A stretch of 64,000 nucleotides of DNA, taken from positions 1 through 64,000 of the forward strand of contig MVPY01000092.1 of NCBI GenBank assembly GCA_002067065.1, given 5' to 3'. Position numbers and translations under genes: made by a program. The first letter of the stretch is position 1, and each line of letters starts with the position of its first letter. Shown here in pieces: positions 48,141-57,331 of this stretch. The stretch is from Methanobacterium sp. PtaB.Bin024. Its GTDB lineage: Archaea; Methanobacteriota; Methanobacteria; Methanobacteriales; Methanobacteriaceae. The notes below the pieces were generated by a model, which saw only the letters and a program-made list of their open reading frames with translations, made no database searches and was not told the DNA's origin.

Positions 48141-48470
48141 TTATTCATGGTTTTGTTTTTCCAGGCAATCTTTGGCAATTAACAATAGTTTAGTTAATTC
48201 CATTCCGACTGCACCTTTTTTCATCTCCGTAACGGTATCACAGAGCCTATTATTTTGCCGTTGCAGTTCCCGGATCTCATCCGAGGAGTATATAACTCCA
48301 GAGTTTTTCATAGATAGGTGTTCAATATACCTCAGGTAAATTTTTCTTAACTCGTCTGGGTCGGCTAGGAAGTATGCCTCCCGTACCCTATCCTTAATTT
48401 TATGCCCCATCATGTGCTCCCTGATTTCCTCAGGCATTCCTGCGTTTATCAGTTAGGTGTTGTGAGAACT
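48141..48470 (-). pseudogene. Tyrosine integrase 3' remnant (copy 3)
   Basis: PEEIREHMMGHKIKDRVREA with SDEIRELQRQNNRLCDTVTE follows the same pattern as copies 1 and 2, but in a second subtype (YFLADPDELRKIYLRYIEH). An extra TGTGAGAA-type change in the NTQL region shifts the frame, and copy 4 shares it. The normal coiled-coil end is replaced by LTKLLLIAKDCLEKQNHE. Confidence 0.8.
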
Positions 48471-48540
48471 TCCTAATTTGGTAGTTGTATATTTAAATAC
48501 TTACAAGAGAAATAATAATACTACAATTCTAGAATATTTA

Positions 48541-48912
48541 GTGGAGAGCATAAAATTGATAAAAATTACACACGTGCCATCATTGGGATTAGGACTCATG
48601 GCTGCCACATTTTCTATATGGCTATACATAATGAATGATGACCTATTTCAGCTTCAAGGTATCTTCCTAATTTCCATGTCATTGTTAACCTTTAATGGAA
48701 TTCTCGAAAACAAAACAGGAATAATATATATTTTAATGGGTATTGTAGCGTTAAGTCTCTTTTTAATCATGACAATAACTCAAAAAATTGAATTAATCTC
48801 ATTAAAAGATTATTTATTTATTTTATTCCCAATAGCACTTATTATATTAGGAATCCTTACTCAATTAGGTTATATATCAGAAACCTCTGATGAAGTTAAT
48901 CTAAACTCTTAA
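48541..48912 (+). CDS. Small four-helix membrane protein, unknown function
   Basis: About 124 residues, with helices near 15-35, 45-60, 65-85 and 92-115, and no family that I recognise. A TATA-like TATATTTAAATACTT at 48490-48504 lies inside the longer frame from TTG 48478, which argues for the GTG at 48541 as start. It is the first of two cargo genes between integrase remnants 3 and 4. Confidence 0.55.
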   Translation: MESIKLIKITHVPSLGLGLMAATFSIWLYIMNDDLFQLQGIFLISMSLLTFNGILENKTGIIYILMGIVALSLFLIMTITQKIELISLKDYLFILFPIALIILGILTQLGYISETSDEVNLNS

Positions 48913-48996
48913 AACTTTATGAAACACGATATTTAGATTCATTTGAAATAAAAGAGTATCATTTCAATTAACAAATTTTGTAGGGTAGTAATCAAA

Positions 48997-49374
48997 ATGG
49001 AAAATATTAATTGGAAAGCAGTAATGGCAGGTTCTGCTACAGCAATAGTGTTAGGTGTTTTATCTTCGTTTTTACTGATGTTTTCCCCGATTTATGCTTT
49101 AGGAATATACCTTGGATTCATAATCGGTGCTATATTAACTGGTTATATGGTCGGAGGAACTTTTTTAGAAGGAGCACAACATGGTATATTTATGGGCATC
49201 ATCACTGCCATAATATTATGGGTAGTAGAAATGATCTACGAGTTAATATTTCCTCCTGAGCTTTCATCAAGCTTTGTTAGTATCACAGCGATTTATGCAC
49301 TAATTATCACATTAATCGTATGTTCCGGTGTAGGCTCAATTTTTGGAGGCATTGGTGCAAAAATAAAAGGTTAA
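48997..49374 (+). CDS. DUF5518-like four-helix membrane protein
   Basis: 125 residues beginning MENINWKAVMAGSATAIVLG, with Gly-rich helices (GFIIGAILTGYMVGGTFLEG, SGVGSIFGGIGAKIKG). It resembles archaeal DUF5518 proteins, which have no known function and are often found in several copies in methanogens. GTAGGGTAG precedes the ATG as a weak ribosome site. Confidence 0.65.
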   Translation: MENINWKAVMAGSATAIVLGVLSSFLLMFSPIYALGIYLGFIIGAILTGYMVGGTFLEGAQHGIFMGIITAIILWVVEMIYELIFPPELSSSFVSITAIYALIITLIVCSGVGSIFGGIGAKIKG

Positions 49375-49435
49375 CAAATTTAATAGGCAAAATCGTCATC
49401 CCAATTCAAATTGCTTTTCATATCTGACAATAATA

Positions 49436-49822
49436 CTAAACATCACCCTTAAATTCATTTAACTCTTTTTTCATCTCCGTGACTGTATCACAGAGCCTAT
49501 TATTTTGCCGTTGCAGTTCCCGGATCTCATCAAGTGAATACTTCACACCTGAACCTTTGACAGATAGGTGTTCAATATACCTTAAGTAGATTTTTCTTAA
49601 CTCATCTGGGTCGGCTAGGAAGTATGCCTCCCGAACCCTATCCTTAAGTTTATGCCCCATCATATGCTCCCGGATTTCCCATGGCATTCCTGCATTTATC
49701 AGCTGGGTGTTGTGAGAACTTCCGCATCATGTGACTGGTGGCTGTAGAATCCGCCCTCATCAGGCACCCAACCTAGGAAACGGTTCAGTTCACGGTAGGA
49801 ACGCTGGATAGCCACACAACAT
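49436..49822 (-). pseudogene. Tyrosine integrase 3' remnant (copy 4), longest copy
   Basis: It reads WEIREHMMGHKLKDRVREAY with the coiled-coil tail MKKELNEFKGDV. Upstream, in broken frames, it still shows YRELNRFLGWVPDEGGFYS and the TSHMM region, so it keeps about 50 more residues than the others. The TGTGAGAACTT frameshift is the same as in copy 3, which shows the pair was copied after inactivation. Confidence 0.85.
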
Positions 49823-49913
49823 CAATCACATTATTATAAACATGATAGATCATAATCTATTATGCAACAGGAAATAATAATAAAAAATTAACATATAAAG
49901 GGGGGGCATAATT

Positions 49914-50864
49914 ATGGAATTGGCTTCTAAACTTTACAGTGAAAGATTTATTAAAATATTAGGTTTAATTTTACTATTTATTGGCTTAGTAGGTCTTTTT
50001 TACGGGCCAATGGAAATTTATTGCTTCTATATGTTTTCTGAAGGAGGAAAATTTTATTATGAGGGATTCCAAATTGGTTCATTGTTTTTTGCTTATTTAG
50101 TAATTCAAAATTCAGCTTATTATATAATAGCTTTTTTATTAATACCCATTGGTCTGGGACTTTTTAAATTAAAAAATTGGGGATTGAAGCTTTCATTAAA
50201 TTTATTGTATATTTGGATAATTCTTGGAATTAGTATATTGAGTGGCTTTATTTTATCAGTACCACAATTGATTCAAAAACTGAACTTATCAACCCTCGTT
50301 TTAATTACATTAATTCTGGTATTAACTGGAATTGTGATTCCTTTTATTTTAATAAAAATATTTAATAGTAGAAGTTTTCAACTGGTATTTAAACCTAAAA
50401 ATTCGAATTGGATAGATAAAGTCCCTCAGATAATACTTTTAATTTGTAGTTTGAACGTTCTTTTTATTTTACAATTACATTCCTGGGCCCTATTTCAGTT
50501 TATTTTCCCATTTTTTGGTAAAATTATTTTCCATAGAGAAGCTGTTCTTTATTTGACCAGTTCAATATTTATTTTAGCTATTCTAACCTATGGTATTTGG
50601 ATAAAACATATCTTGGCTTTTTGGGGACTTCTAATCTATTACACGGCAATGTTAATCAGTATAATACTTACTTTTAACCAATACACTCTTCCAGATATAA
50701 TAAATATCCTTAAATTATCATCTTATGAACAAACTCAAATTATTCCCATGATAACTATATTCTTAAATATGAATTTAGCATCCATTTTAGTTACATTTAT
50801 TTTCATAGTACTATTTTTATGCATATATTTCCGCAAAAAATTGATTAAAAATAATTATACTTAA
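49914..50864 (+). CDS. Polytopic membrane protein, unknown function
   Basis: 316 residues with eight hydrophobic helices and few charged positions; N-terminus ASKLYSERFIKILGLILLF. No motif that I know. Very AT-rich codon use (many Ile, Leu, Phe codons ending in A/T) compared with the core genes suggests recent arrival. It is the only cargo gene between integrase remnants 4 and 5. Confidence 0.6.
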   Translation: MELASKLYSERFIKILGLILLFIGLVGLFYGPMEIYCFYMFSEGGKFYYEGFQIGSLFFAYLVIQNSAYYIIAFLLIPIGLGLFKLKNWGLKLSLNLLYIWIILGISILSGFILSVPQLIQKLNLSTLVLITLILVLTGIVIPFILIKIFNSRSFQLVFKPKNSNWIDKVPQIILLICSLNVLFILQLHSWALFQFIFPFFGKIIFHREAVLYLTSSIFILAILTYGIWIKHILAFWGLLIYYTAMLISIILTFNQYTLPDIINILKLSSYEQTQIIPMITIFLNMNLASILVTFIFIVLFLCIYFRKKLIKNNYT

Positions 50865-50887
50865 TTTAAAAATAATTCAAAAAAGAT

Positions 50888-51045
50888 AACCCCTTAAACC
50901 TCTCCCTTAAGTTCCTTTAACTCTTATTTCATCTTCTGGAACTTCAGCACATAACCTAATGTACTGCCTTTGTAATTCACGGAACTCGTCTTGTGAACAT
51001 TTTCCTGCCGTGGAGTCTTTGACTGATAGGTGAAAGTACCCCTAC
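50888..51045 (-). pseudogene. Tyrosine integrase 3' remnant (copy 5, degenerate)
   Basis: The minus strand keeps the region coding LSVKDSTAGKCSQDEFRELQ and the coiled-coil end in broken frames, with the shared downstream AAAGATAACC at 50881-50890. Catalytic residues are gone. Confidence 0.65.
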
Positions 51046-51055
51046 AATCCTAAAA

Positions 51056-51457
51056 TTAAGATTCTTTCATGATCAAACAGGTTTTTAGAAATTCTTTGGA
51101 TTCTGCTTTTAATTTAGAGTCTTTTTCATCCTGCATAACTTCATCTAAAGCAAAATCAAACAATTCAAAGATTATTTTATTTAATCTCCGGCCTTTTTCT
51201 GTTAAGTAATACTCTGTCTGGGTAGGAGCAGAATTGATCACCTTTTTCTCAATAATCCCTTCATCTTCTAATTCTTTCAATCTTTCAGCCAAAACTTTAC
51301 TACTCAAAGTAGGATGCTGTTCTAAAAAGTCTTTAAAATGTTTGTAATCACAGAATAATCCTTTAATTATCTGAATATTCCACTTCTTTCTGAGATAGCT
51401 AAATGTATCATCAATAGTCTGATAAACTTCGTTGAAATAATAATCATCTTTAGCCAT
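51056..51457 (-). CDS. HxlR-family transcriptional regulator
   Basis: A 133-residue winged-helix protein with the HxlR pattern (RKKWNIQIIKGLFCDYKHFKDF, SSKVLAERLKELEDEGII, YYLTEKGRRL). HxlR proteins are dimeric repressors or activators, often of redox or aldehyde-stress genes. It diverges from an aldo/keto reductase operon, and the palindromes between them are good candidate operators. There is one Cys (CDYKHF) in the DNA-binding part, a possible redox sensor. Confidence 0.9.
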   Translation of the reverse strand: MAKDDYYFNEVYQTIDDTFSYLRKKWNIQIIKGLFCDYKHFKDFLEQHPTLSSKVLAERLKELEDEGIIEKKVINSAPTQTEYYLTEKGRRLNKIIFELFDFALDEVMQDEKDSKLKAESKEFLKTCLIMKES

Positions 51458-51470
51458 ACTGATTCTCCAC

Positions 51471-51513
51471 TTACCAAATGGTAATTACCTCATGGTAATT
51501 ACTCCATGGTTAG
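51471..51513. promoter_or_regulatory. Two perfect palindromes: HxlR operator candidate
   Basis: TTACC-AAAT-GGTAA (51471-51484) is followed by AATTACC-TCAT-GGTAATT (51483-51500) and a weaker third site, TTACTCCATGGTTA, ending near 51512. They lie between the hxlR-like gene (start 51457) and the divergent reductase operon. Confidence 0.7.
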
Positions 51514-51686
51514 AAAAATTACTTTAAGTTATTTTAATACTTTTCTTAATGTGGTTTGTTTATAATTTGTTAATTGTCTTTTATAAATAAATCCTTGAAA
51601 TCTTAAGAATAAATATCCCTTAATGAACATTTCAATTTTAAATAAAAGATTTACAAAACATGTTTTCTTTTAAAGGAGGAATATTA

Positions 51687-52847
51687 CTGTTATACAGAAA
51701 TTTTGGAAAAACAAATGAAAGAGTTTCAACTTTAGGATTTGGTTGTATGCGGCTTCCTCTAATTGGAGATGATCCAACAAATATCGATGAAGAGTATGCC
51801 ATAAAAATCCTTCGACATGCTATTGACCATGGTGTGAATGTTATAGACACAGCATATCCTTATCATGGTTCCAGTTTGGATCACGGAGGCCAAAGTGAGC
51901 CACTTGTAGCAAAAGCATTACAAGATGGATACCGGGAAAGGGTGAAAATAGCCACCAAACTCCCAAGTTGGGCAATAGAAAAGCGAGAGGATATGGATAA
52001 ATTCTTAAATGAACAGTTAAAACGTCTAGAAACAGATTGTATTGATTTTTACATGGTACATGGTATTAACAAAATTTACTGGGAAATTTTAAAAAAACTT
52101 GGATTTGAAGAGTTTTTAGATAAGGCTATTGCTGATGGTAAAATAAAACATGCGGGATTTTCATTTCATCATCGACTTGAACTATTTAAAGAAGTAGTTG
52201 ACCACTATGATTGGTCTTTCTGTTTAATACAGTACAATTATCTGGATGAAGACTATCAAGCAGGGAAGGAAGGCCTAGAATATGCAGCTGAAAAAGGGTT
52301 GGGTATAGCAGTTATGGAGCCTTTAAGAGGTGGTCAGTTAGCCACCGATATCCCTGAAGAAGTTCAAGAACTATTTAACAAGTCGAACATTAAAAGATCT
52401 CCATCAGAATGGGCATTGAGATGGGTTTGGAATCATCCAGAAGTATCAGTAGTTTTAAGCGGGATGAACACCATGGATCAGGTTAAAGAGAATTTGAAAA
52501 TTGCCCAGGAAGCCCATCCTCATTCATTAACTGATTCAGAGTTAGATTTAATAAGCCAGGCTAAGTCATTTTTTGAAGAGAAACTGAAAATTAACTGTAC
52601 CAATTGTGGTTATTGTTTACCATGCCCTTCTGGTGTGAATATCCCTGAGAATTTTCAAAAATATAATGACTATTTTTTGTTTGGAAGTCTAGAAGAGAAA
52701 GAAGTATATCGATTTCATTATATGGGGCTTATAACTGAAAATGAACGGGCATCAGCATGTATCGAATGTGGTGTATGCGAAGAGCATTGCACCCAGAATA
52801 TTGAAATAATGAATGAATTGAAGAAAGTTAAAAAGTTATATGAATGA
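51687..52847 (+). CDS. Aldo/keto reductase with C-terminal ferredoxin domain
   Basis: The N-terminal 290 residues form an AKR barrel (VSTLGFGCMRLP, DTAYPYH, catalytic Tyr/Lys region ATKLPSW, HGINK), and the end has a [4Fe-4S]-type set CTNCGYCLPCPSGVNIP and CIECGVCEEHC. Such fusions occur in anaerobes and probably reduce carbonyls with ferredoxin-linked electrons. AAAGGAGG (51672-51679) lies 7 bases before CTG 51687, giving MLYRNFGKT, the family N-terminus. An ATG at 51660 is in frame but precedes the ribosome site, so it would need leaderless initiation. Confidence 0.88.
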   Translation: MLYRNFGKTNERVSTLGFGCMRLPLIGDDPTNIDEEYAIKILRHAIDHGVNVIDTAYPYHGSSLDHGGQSEPLVAKALQDGYRERVKIATKLPSWAIEKREDMDKFLNEQLKRLETDCIDFYMVHGINKIYWEILKKLGFEEFLDKAIADGKIKHAGFSFHHRLELFKEVVDHYDWSFCLIQYNYLDEDYQAGKEGLEYAAEKGLGIAVMEPLRGGQLATDIPEEVQELFNKSNIKRSPSEWALRWVWNHPEVSVVLSGMNTMDQVKENLKIAQEAHPHSLTDSELDLISQAKSFFEEKLKINCTNCGYCLPCPSGVNIPENFQKYNDYFLFGSLEEKEVYRFHYMGLITENERASACIECGVCEEHCTQNIEIMNELKKVKKLYE

Positions 52848-52948
52848 ATTTTTGATGGATTTATAGTTTCACGAATTTGGTAATAATTTTAGATTAAATT
52901 ATCAATGGATGAAACATTAATTTAAATTAGGAATAGGAGGAAGCGGAA

Positions 52949-53902
52949 ATGTCACAGACAGATAATTATATTTTTGAGCTAAGCGATGAAGTAACAAGGC
53001 AACCAGTTTCATATAAAAACAGGTTTGGAATTAAGGTTGCGGCAGATTTATACCTGCCAAAAGAATTTGATGAATCAAAGAAACATGCAGCCATTATTGT
53101 GGGTGCACCTTATGGGGGTGTAAAAGAGCAGGGTCCGGGTATCTATGCTCAAAACATGGCAAAACGTGGTTTTGTAGCCCTTACGTTTGATCCATCATAT
53201 AATGGATATAGTGGCGGAGAGCCAAGGCACCTTTCTTCACCTGATCTATTCGTAGAAGATTTCAGTGCAGCAGTTGACTATGTCGGCACCCGTCCATTTG
53301 TCAATAGGCACCAAATCGGAGTTATTGGTATATGTGGTAGTGGAGGTTTTGGAATCAGCGCAGCACAGGTTGATAGACGCATAAAGGCTTTAGCTACTAT
53401 CAGCATGTACGATATTAGCCGATACCATCGCGATGGTTTCAATGATATATTAACCGAAGAAGACCGCAATAATATGCTCGATGCAATTGCCGAGCAACGA
53501 TACGAGGATTTTGAGGTTAACAAACCAGTGCTGACCCCGCGAGGAGCACCTTTTGTATTTGATGATAACACAGACCCTATCGGCCGTGAATTTGGTGAGT
53601 TCTATTCTACGCTTCGTGGGTATCACCCCAACTCAATTACTCAATTTACGGTGTCAAGTAGCATGTCATTTATGAATTTCCCTCTGCTTACACACATTAA
53701 GTCCATTTCACCCCGACCCATCCTTTTTATCATAGGAGAACACGCTCACTCACGATACTTTAGTGAAGACGCTTACGAATTGGCAGCAGAACCCAAAGAG
53801 CTGTATGTAGTTCCAAATGCGGGGCATGTTGATTTGTACGATAAAACGGACTTAATTCCATTCGACAAGTTGGAAGCATTCTTCTCAGAAAATTTGAAAT
53901 AA
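52949..53902 (+). CDS. Alpha/beta hydrolase
   Basis: A 317-residue hydrolase of the dienelactone-hydrolase-like group, with the nucleophile elbow GVIGICGSGGFG (either Cys or Ser may be the nucleophile), an Asp region and the catalytic His in NAGHVDLYD. GTYAGG-type oxyanion features are replaced by GAPYGGVKEQGPG. AGGAGG precedes the ATG. It is the second gene of the HxlR-linked redox cluster. The substrate is not known. Confidence 0.85.
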   Translation: MSQTDNYIFELSDEVTRQPVSYKNRFGIKVAADLYLPKEFDESKKHAAIIVGAPYGGVKEQGPGIYAQNMAKRGFVALTFDPSYNGYSGGEPRHLSSPDLFVEDFSAAVDYVGTRPFVNRHQIGVIGICGSGGFGISAAQVDRRIKALATISMYDISRYHRDGFNDILTEEDRNNMLDAIAEQRYEDFEVNKPVLTPRGAPFVFDDNTDPIGREFGEFYSTLRGYHPNSITQFTVSSSMSFMNFPLLTHIKSISPRPILFIIGEHAHSRYFSEDAYELAAEPKELYVVPNAGHVDLYDKTDLIPFDKLEAFFSENLK

Positions 53903-53916
53903 AAGTCAGTGGTACT

Positions 53917-54342
53917 ATGGCTAAATCAAATAATTTAAGTAAAAATGCAATCTTTCCGAAAGGAGAAAAACTCCCAGAAGAGTTAAGTAAGTATTTTTCG
54001 GGCGATGTATGGCTTAATATGCTAGTACCTCCTGATGATAAGTTTAATTGCCCAATAGGAAATGTAACATTTGAGCCAGGATGCAGGAATAACTGGCACA
54101 AGCATCCTGGTGGACAGATTCTGTTAGTAACTGGTGGACGTGGTTACTATCAGGAGGATGGAAAAGAGGCACTAAAACTTAATCCCGGGGATGTAGTAAA
54201 GATCTCTCCTAATGTAAAGCACTGGCATGGAGCAACACCCGACAGTTGGTTTGTACATCTTTCCATAGAGACTAATGCAAATGCAGGTCCAGCAGAATGG
54301 TTGGAACCAGTAACAGATGAAGAATATAACAATTTAAAATAA
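53917..54342 (+). CDS. Cupin-domain protein
   Basis: A 141-residue single cupin with the metal motifs NWHKHPGGQILLVTGG and PNVKHWHGATPDSWFVH. It starts 14 bases after the hydrolase stop codon, so it is surely in the same operon. This type is frequent next to carboxymuconolactone-decarboxylase-like and hydrolase genes in anaerobes; the function may be detoxification of a small carbonyl or quinone. Confidence 0.88.
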   Translation: MAKSNNLSKNAIFPKGEKLPEELSKYFSGDVWLNMLVPPDDKFNCPIGNVTFEPGCRNNWHKHPGGQILLVTGGRGYYQEDGKEALKLNPGDVVKISPNVKHWHGATPDSWFVHLSIETNANAGPAEWLEPVTDEEYNNLK

Positions 54343-54364
54343 TTAGGATATGGGGGATTATTTA

Positions 54365-54904
54365 ATGAGTAAAAACGTATTGATACTATCTGGTAGCCCA
54401 AGAAAAGGTGGAAATTCAGACTTGTTATGCGATCAGTTTATGCTCGGAGCAAAAGAAGCTGGCAATCAAGCGGAGAAAATTTTCTTAGGGGATAAAGAAA
54501 TCAATTATTGTATAGCTTGTGATACATGTAAGAGAAATGGAAATATCTGTAATCAGGATGATGACATGTCTGAAGTCTTGGATAAGATGATTGCAGCTGA
54601 TGTAATTGTTATGGCCACACCTGTTTATTTCTATACCATGGATGCACAGATGAAAACATTGATTGATAGAACCTATTCAAGATATATGGAACTCAAGAAT
54701 AAAGACTTTTATTTCCTTGCTACTGCTGCAGTTACAAGAAAACAGGCTTTGGAAAGGACTATTGATGGATTCAGAGGATTTACTTCTGTGCTTAGTGGGG
54801 CGAAAGAGAAAGGTATCATCTACGGAACTGGTGCATGGAATATCGGTGATATTAAGGGTAGTAATGCAATGACAGAAGCCTATGAAATGGGTAAAGCTGT
54901 TTGA
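54365..54904 (+). CDS. Flavodoxin-fold NAD(P)H reductase
   Basis: About 179 residues with the FMN loop SGSPRKGGNSD and the cysteine cluster CIACDTCKRNGNIC, typical of iron-sulfur flavoproteins and NADPH-dependent FMN reductases of anaerobes, then ATPVYFYTMDAQMKTLIDR. The start is the ATG at 54365, with GGGGGA 7 bases upstream. It is the fourth gene of the operon and may pass electrons from flavin to the AKR-ferredoxin protein. Confidence 0.88.
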   Translation: MSKNVLILSGSPRKGGNSDLLCDQFMLGAKEAGNQAEKIFLGDKEINYCIACDTCKRNGNICNQDDDMSEVLDKMIAADVIVMATPVYFYTMDAQMKTLIDRTYSRYMELKNKDFYFLATAAVTRKQALERTIDGFRGFTSVLSGAKEKGIIYGTGAWNIGDIKGSNAMTEAYEMGKAV

Positions 54905-54997
54905 TTGTGCAAAAACAGTTAATAACTTTTTTTTATTAGCCATTATAATTTAATTTATTAAAATGTATAAAAATTTCGCAATCAAAAAAAAATAACC

Positions 54998-55240
54998 TTA
55001 AGGCTCACCTTTCAACGTTTTTAATTCCTTTTTCATCTCCGTGACTGTATCACATAACTTATTATTTTGTTGTTGTAGTTCTCGGATCTCATCAAGTGAA
55101 TACTTCACAGCTGAATCTTTGACAGTTAGGTGTTCAATATACCTTAAGTATATTTTTCTTAGCTCGTCTGGATCGGCTAGGAAGTATGCCTCCCGTACCC
55201 TATCCTTTAACTTGTGTCCTACCATATACCCGATGTAATT
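54998..55240 (-). pseudogene. Tyrosine integrase 3' remnant (copy 6)
   Basis: GHKLKDRVREAYFLADPDEL and the tail TVTEMKKELKTLKGE match copies 3 and 4; similarity ends before the HMMGH motif is complete, so only the Tyr region remains. The shared downstream AAAATAACCTTAA is kept. Confidence 0.82.
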
Positions 55241-55468
55241 AAGGTAGATTCGTAAGAAGATAAAATATCTCCTTTATTTTAATCAAAACCCGAGTTTAGG
55301 CCTGAATAAATGGCATAAGAATTAGAATTTTTAGCTGATGTTATGAAATAGTGAATCATAGATCATGGGCAAGTTTTATTGATTGTTTAGTTTAAGATTT
55401 AGATAACTAATTGTATTATATATTACAAAGTTTAATATTATTAAGATAGTTACGTGGGAGGGGATTAG

Positions 55469-55975
55469 ATGGTTGCCAATGAAGAAATTGCTATGAGACT
55501 GCGGAATAAGCGAGAAGGAAAATCTTTAAACGGATATTTAGTATGTAATAATTGCGGAGGATATTACAAATTACAACAGGATGAATCTTGGAAAGATTTC
55601 GATACAGAATGTGAATGTGGTGGCCAGTTAGTGCAGAGTACTACTGATTCTTTGCCTCCAGAAGGATATTCATCAGAAGAAGAATATGAGCATAAACTGT
55701 ATGGAACAGAAATATTAATAGCTTATATTGCATTTTTCTTTGTCTGGCCAGTATCATTTATATTGGCTATTTATCTTGTTACACGGAATAATGATAGGGC
55801 TAAATTGCATGGAAAAATATTACTTCTCATTTCTATAATACCTGTTTTCGTAATTGGTATTTCAGCACTTCTCATTTATAGGGCCTATTTCAGTCAACCT
55901 GCTATTAATCCGGCTACAGATGTAGTCAGTGTTAGAACTATACAATTAATTGCTACATGCTTTTTAAATCTATAA
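55469..55975 (+). CDS. Zinc-ribbon membrane protein, paralogue of the 35.8-kb gene
   Basis: 168 residues: N-terminal helix NEEIAMRLRNKREG, zinc ribbon CNNCGGYYKLQQDESWKDF with CECGG, then two helices near 90-112 and 120-142. The N-terminal half is clearly related to the protein at 35831-36313, while the membrane parts differ. A ribosome site GGGAGGGG precedes the ATG. Function unknown. Confidence 0.72.
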   Translation: MVANEEIAMRLRNKREGKSLNGYLVCNNCGGYYKLQQDESWKDFDTECECGGQLVQSTTDSLPPEGYSSEEEYEHKLYGTEILIAYIAFFFVWPVSFILAIYLVTRNNDRAKLHGKILLLISIIPVFVIGISALLIYRAYFSQPAINPATDVVSVRTIQLIATCFLNL

Positions 55976-56097
55976 AACATATTTTTGAGTATCAAATCTT
56001 TTATTATATCTCCTAAGTTTATATTTTTAAAACTAAATATGTGATGATCGAATGATCATATTTATTTTAAAACAAGTAATATAGTCAAAAAATAACC

Positions 56098-56190
56098 CTT
56101 AACCCTCACCTTTAAATTCTTTCAACTCTTTTTTCATCTCTGCAACTGCATCAAACAGCCTCTCGTTTTTAGCTCGTCATTGCTGTAATT
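56098..56190 (-). pseudogene. Tyrosine integrase 3' remnant (copy 7)
   Basis: Only the coiled-coil end remains (AKNERLFDAVAEMKKELKEF), with the shared AAAAATAACCCTTAA beyond the stop region at 56087-56101. Confidence 0.7.
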
Positions 56191-56241
56191 TAACGAGTCC
56201 TGTAAGGGCAATCAAAAAAGTAAAATAAAATTTATTTCTTT

Positions 56242-56682
56242 TTAAGTCGTAACCCTCTCCCCATAATCATCATATATCTTACCATCTTTTGCTCCAACCA
56301 GTACCTCATCCCAACCATGTTCAGTACCATCATCCAATACTGAATGGTCCCAAAATTTTATACGATACAATGGCACGCCATTAATAGTCACCAAATCAAT
56401 AGATCTAATTTCAGCAGTATCCATTACTCCATACTCAGTAAGAACATCTATAGCTATTTGTTTGGCGGCTGCTTCACCAATATAGTTAGTTTCTTCAGTA
56501 TTGTAAGAAGTAGCGGTATTTTTTGTTACTGTTGTATTGTTGGCCACCGTCGTATTATTTGTAGTATTGTTAGCATTTTCTATTGAATTCTGGTTTAAAC
56601 CTATAATATATCCAGATAATATTGTTATAATTCCAATCAAAATTATAATAGCTATAATTAGCCCTAATTTTTGTTTTTCCAT
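56242..56682 (-). CDS. Membrane-anchored PepSY-like protein with Asn/Thr stalk
   Basis: An N-terminal membrane helix (7-28), a stalk rich in NNTT units (about 38-62, several N-glycosylation sequons), and an 80-residue outer domain (YIGEAAAKQIAIDVLTEYGV, LYRIKFWDHSV, GWDEVLVGAKDGKIYDDYG) that looks like a PepSY-type fold. PepSY domains often inhibit or guide peptidases. A G-rich ribosome site (GGGGGGG) precedes the ATG. Confidence 0.65.
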   Translation of the reverse strand: MEKQKLGLIIAIIILIGIITILSGYIIGLNQNSIENANNTTNNTTVANNTTVTKNTATSYNTEETNYIGEAAAKQIAIDVLTEYGVMDTAEIRSIDLVTINGVPLYRIKFWDHSVLDDGTEHGWDEVLVGAKDGKIYDDYGERVTT

Positions 56683-56706
56683 TGATTAATCCCCCCCCTA
56701 CTATGT

Positions 56707-56925
56707 TCATTTATATATTTTCTTATTACTTAAATCTAATGGAAATAATGCTTGAATAGTCCCATACAATTTCGGATGATTCTCCATGTATTTCTGTGGG
56801 ACATTAAATGTTTTACTTATAGTTTTATTTTCAGGAATATACTTTAGTGGATGCTTAAAAAAATCATGAGAATCATTAGTAGAACATTAAATTTCTCAAC
56901 TAAATGTTTCCCATGAATTTGTTAT
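56707..56925 (-). pseudogene. Fragment of an unknown gene
   Basis: The minus strand encodes HPLKYIPENKTISKTFNVPQ and KYMENHPKLYGTIQALFPLD up to a TGA, with a likely frame change near 56880 and no start. The composition looks coding, but I do not recognise it. The rest of 56926-57060 is AT-rich and empty. Confidence 0.4.
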
Positions 56926-57077
56926 TTGCGAGTAAATCCAAATCAATAAAATAATAAAAAATAACTGTTATCCTCAATATTCTAAACAACTTGGTTAATT
57001 TCATCCATAACTATATTCATGGATAATTGAGATTAATATTTTTATTTCAAATCCCCTTCTAAAATAAATAACCGCAA

Positions 57078-57185
57078 ATCCCACCCTTCAACTCTTTTAA
57101 CTCTCTTCTTCATCTCCGAAAATATATCACATGATCCCCTATTTTGTCTGTAGTTCCCTGTTTTCATTTAAGGAACACATTAAAG
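57078..57185 (-). pseudogene. Tyrosine integrase 3' remnant (copy 8, degenerate)
   Basis: The coiled-coil end is visible in broken frames (CDIFSEMKKR, then KRVEGW), beside AAATAAATAACC at 57061-57072. Confidence 0.6.
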
Positions 57186-57331
57186 GATTGTTTAAACACT
57201 AGTACTGCAGGACAGTTCGGAAGAAGAATGAGTGCTATTTTTTTTGGTATGTATAGGGATTCAGTTATTGGAATCCCCAAAGTTTTAATTAAGATTTAAT
57301 AAGTTACATAAAAATAGAAAAATATGGAATA

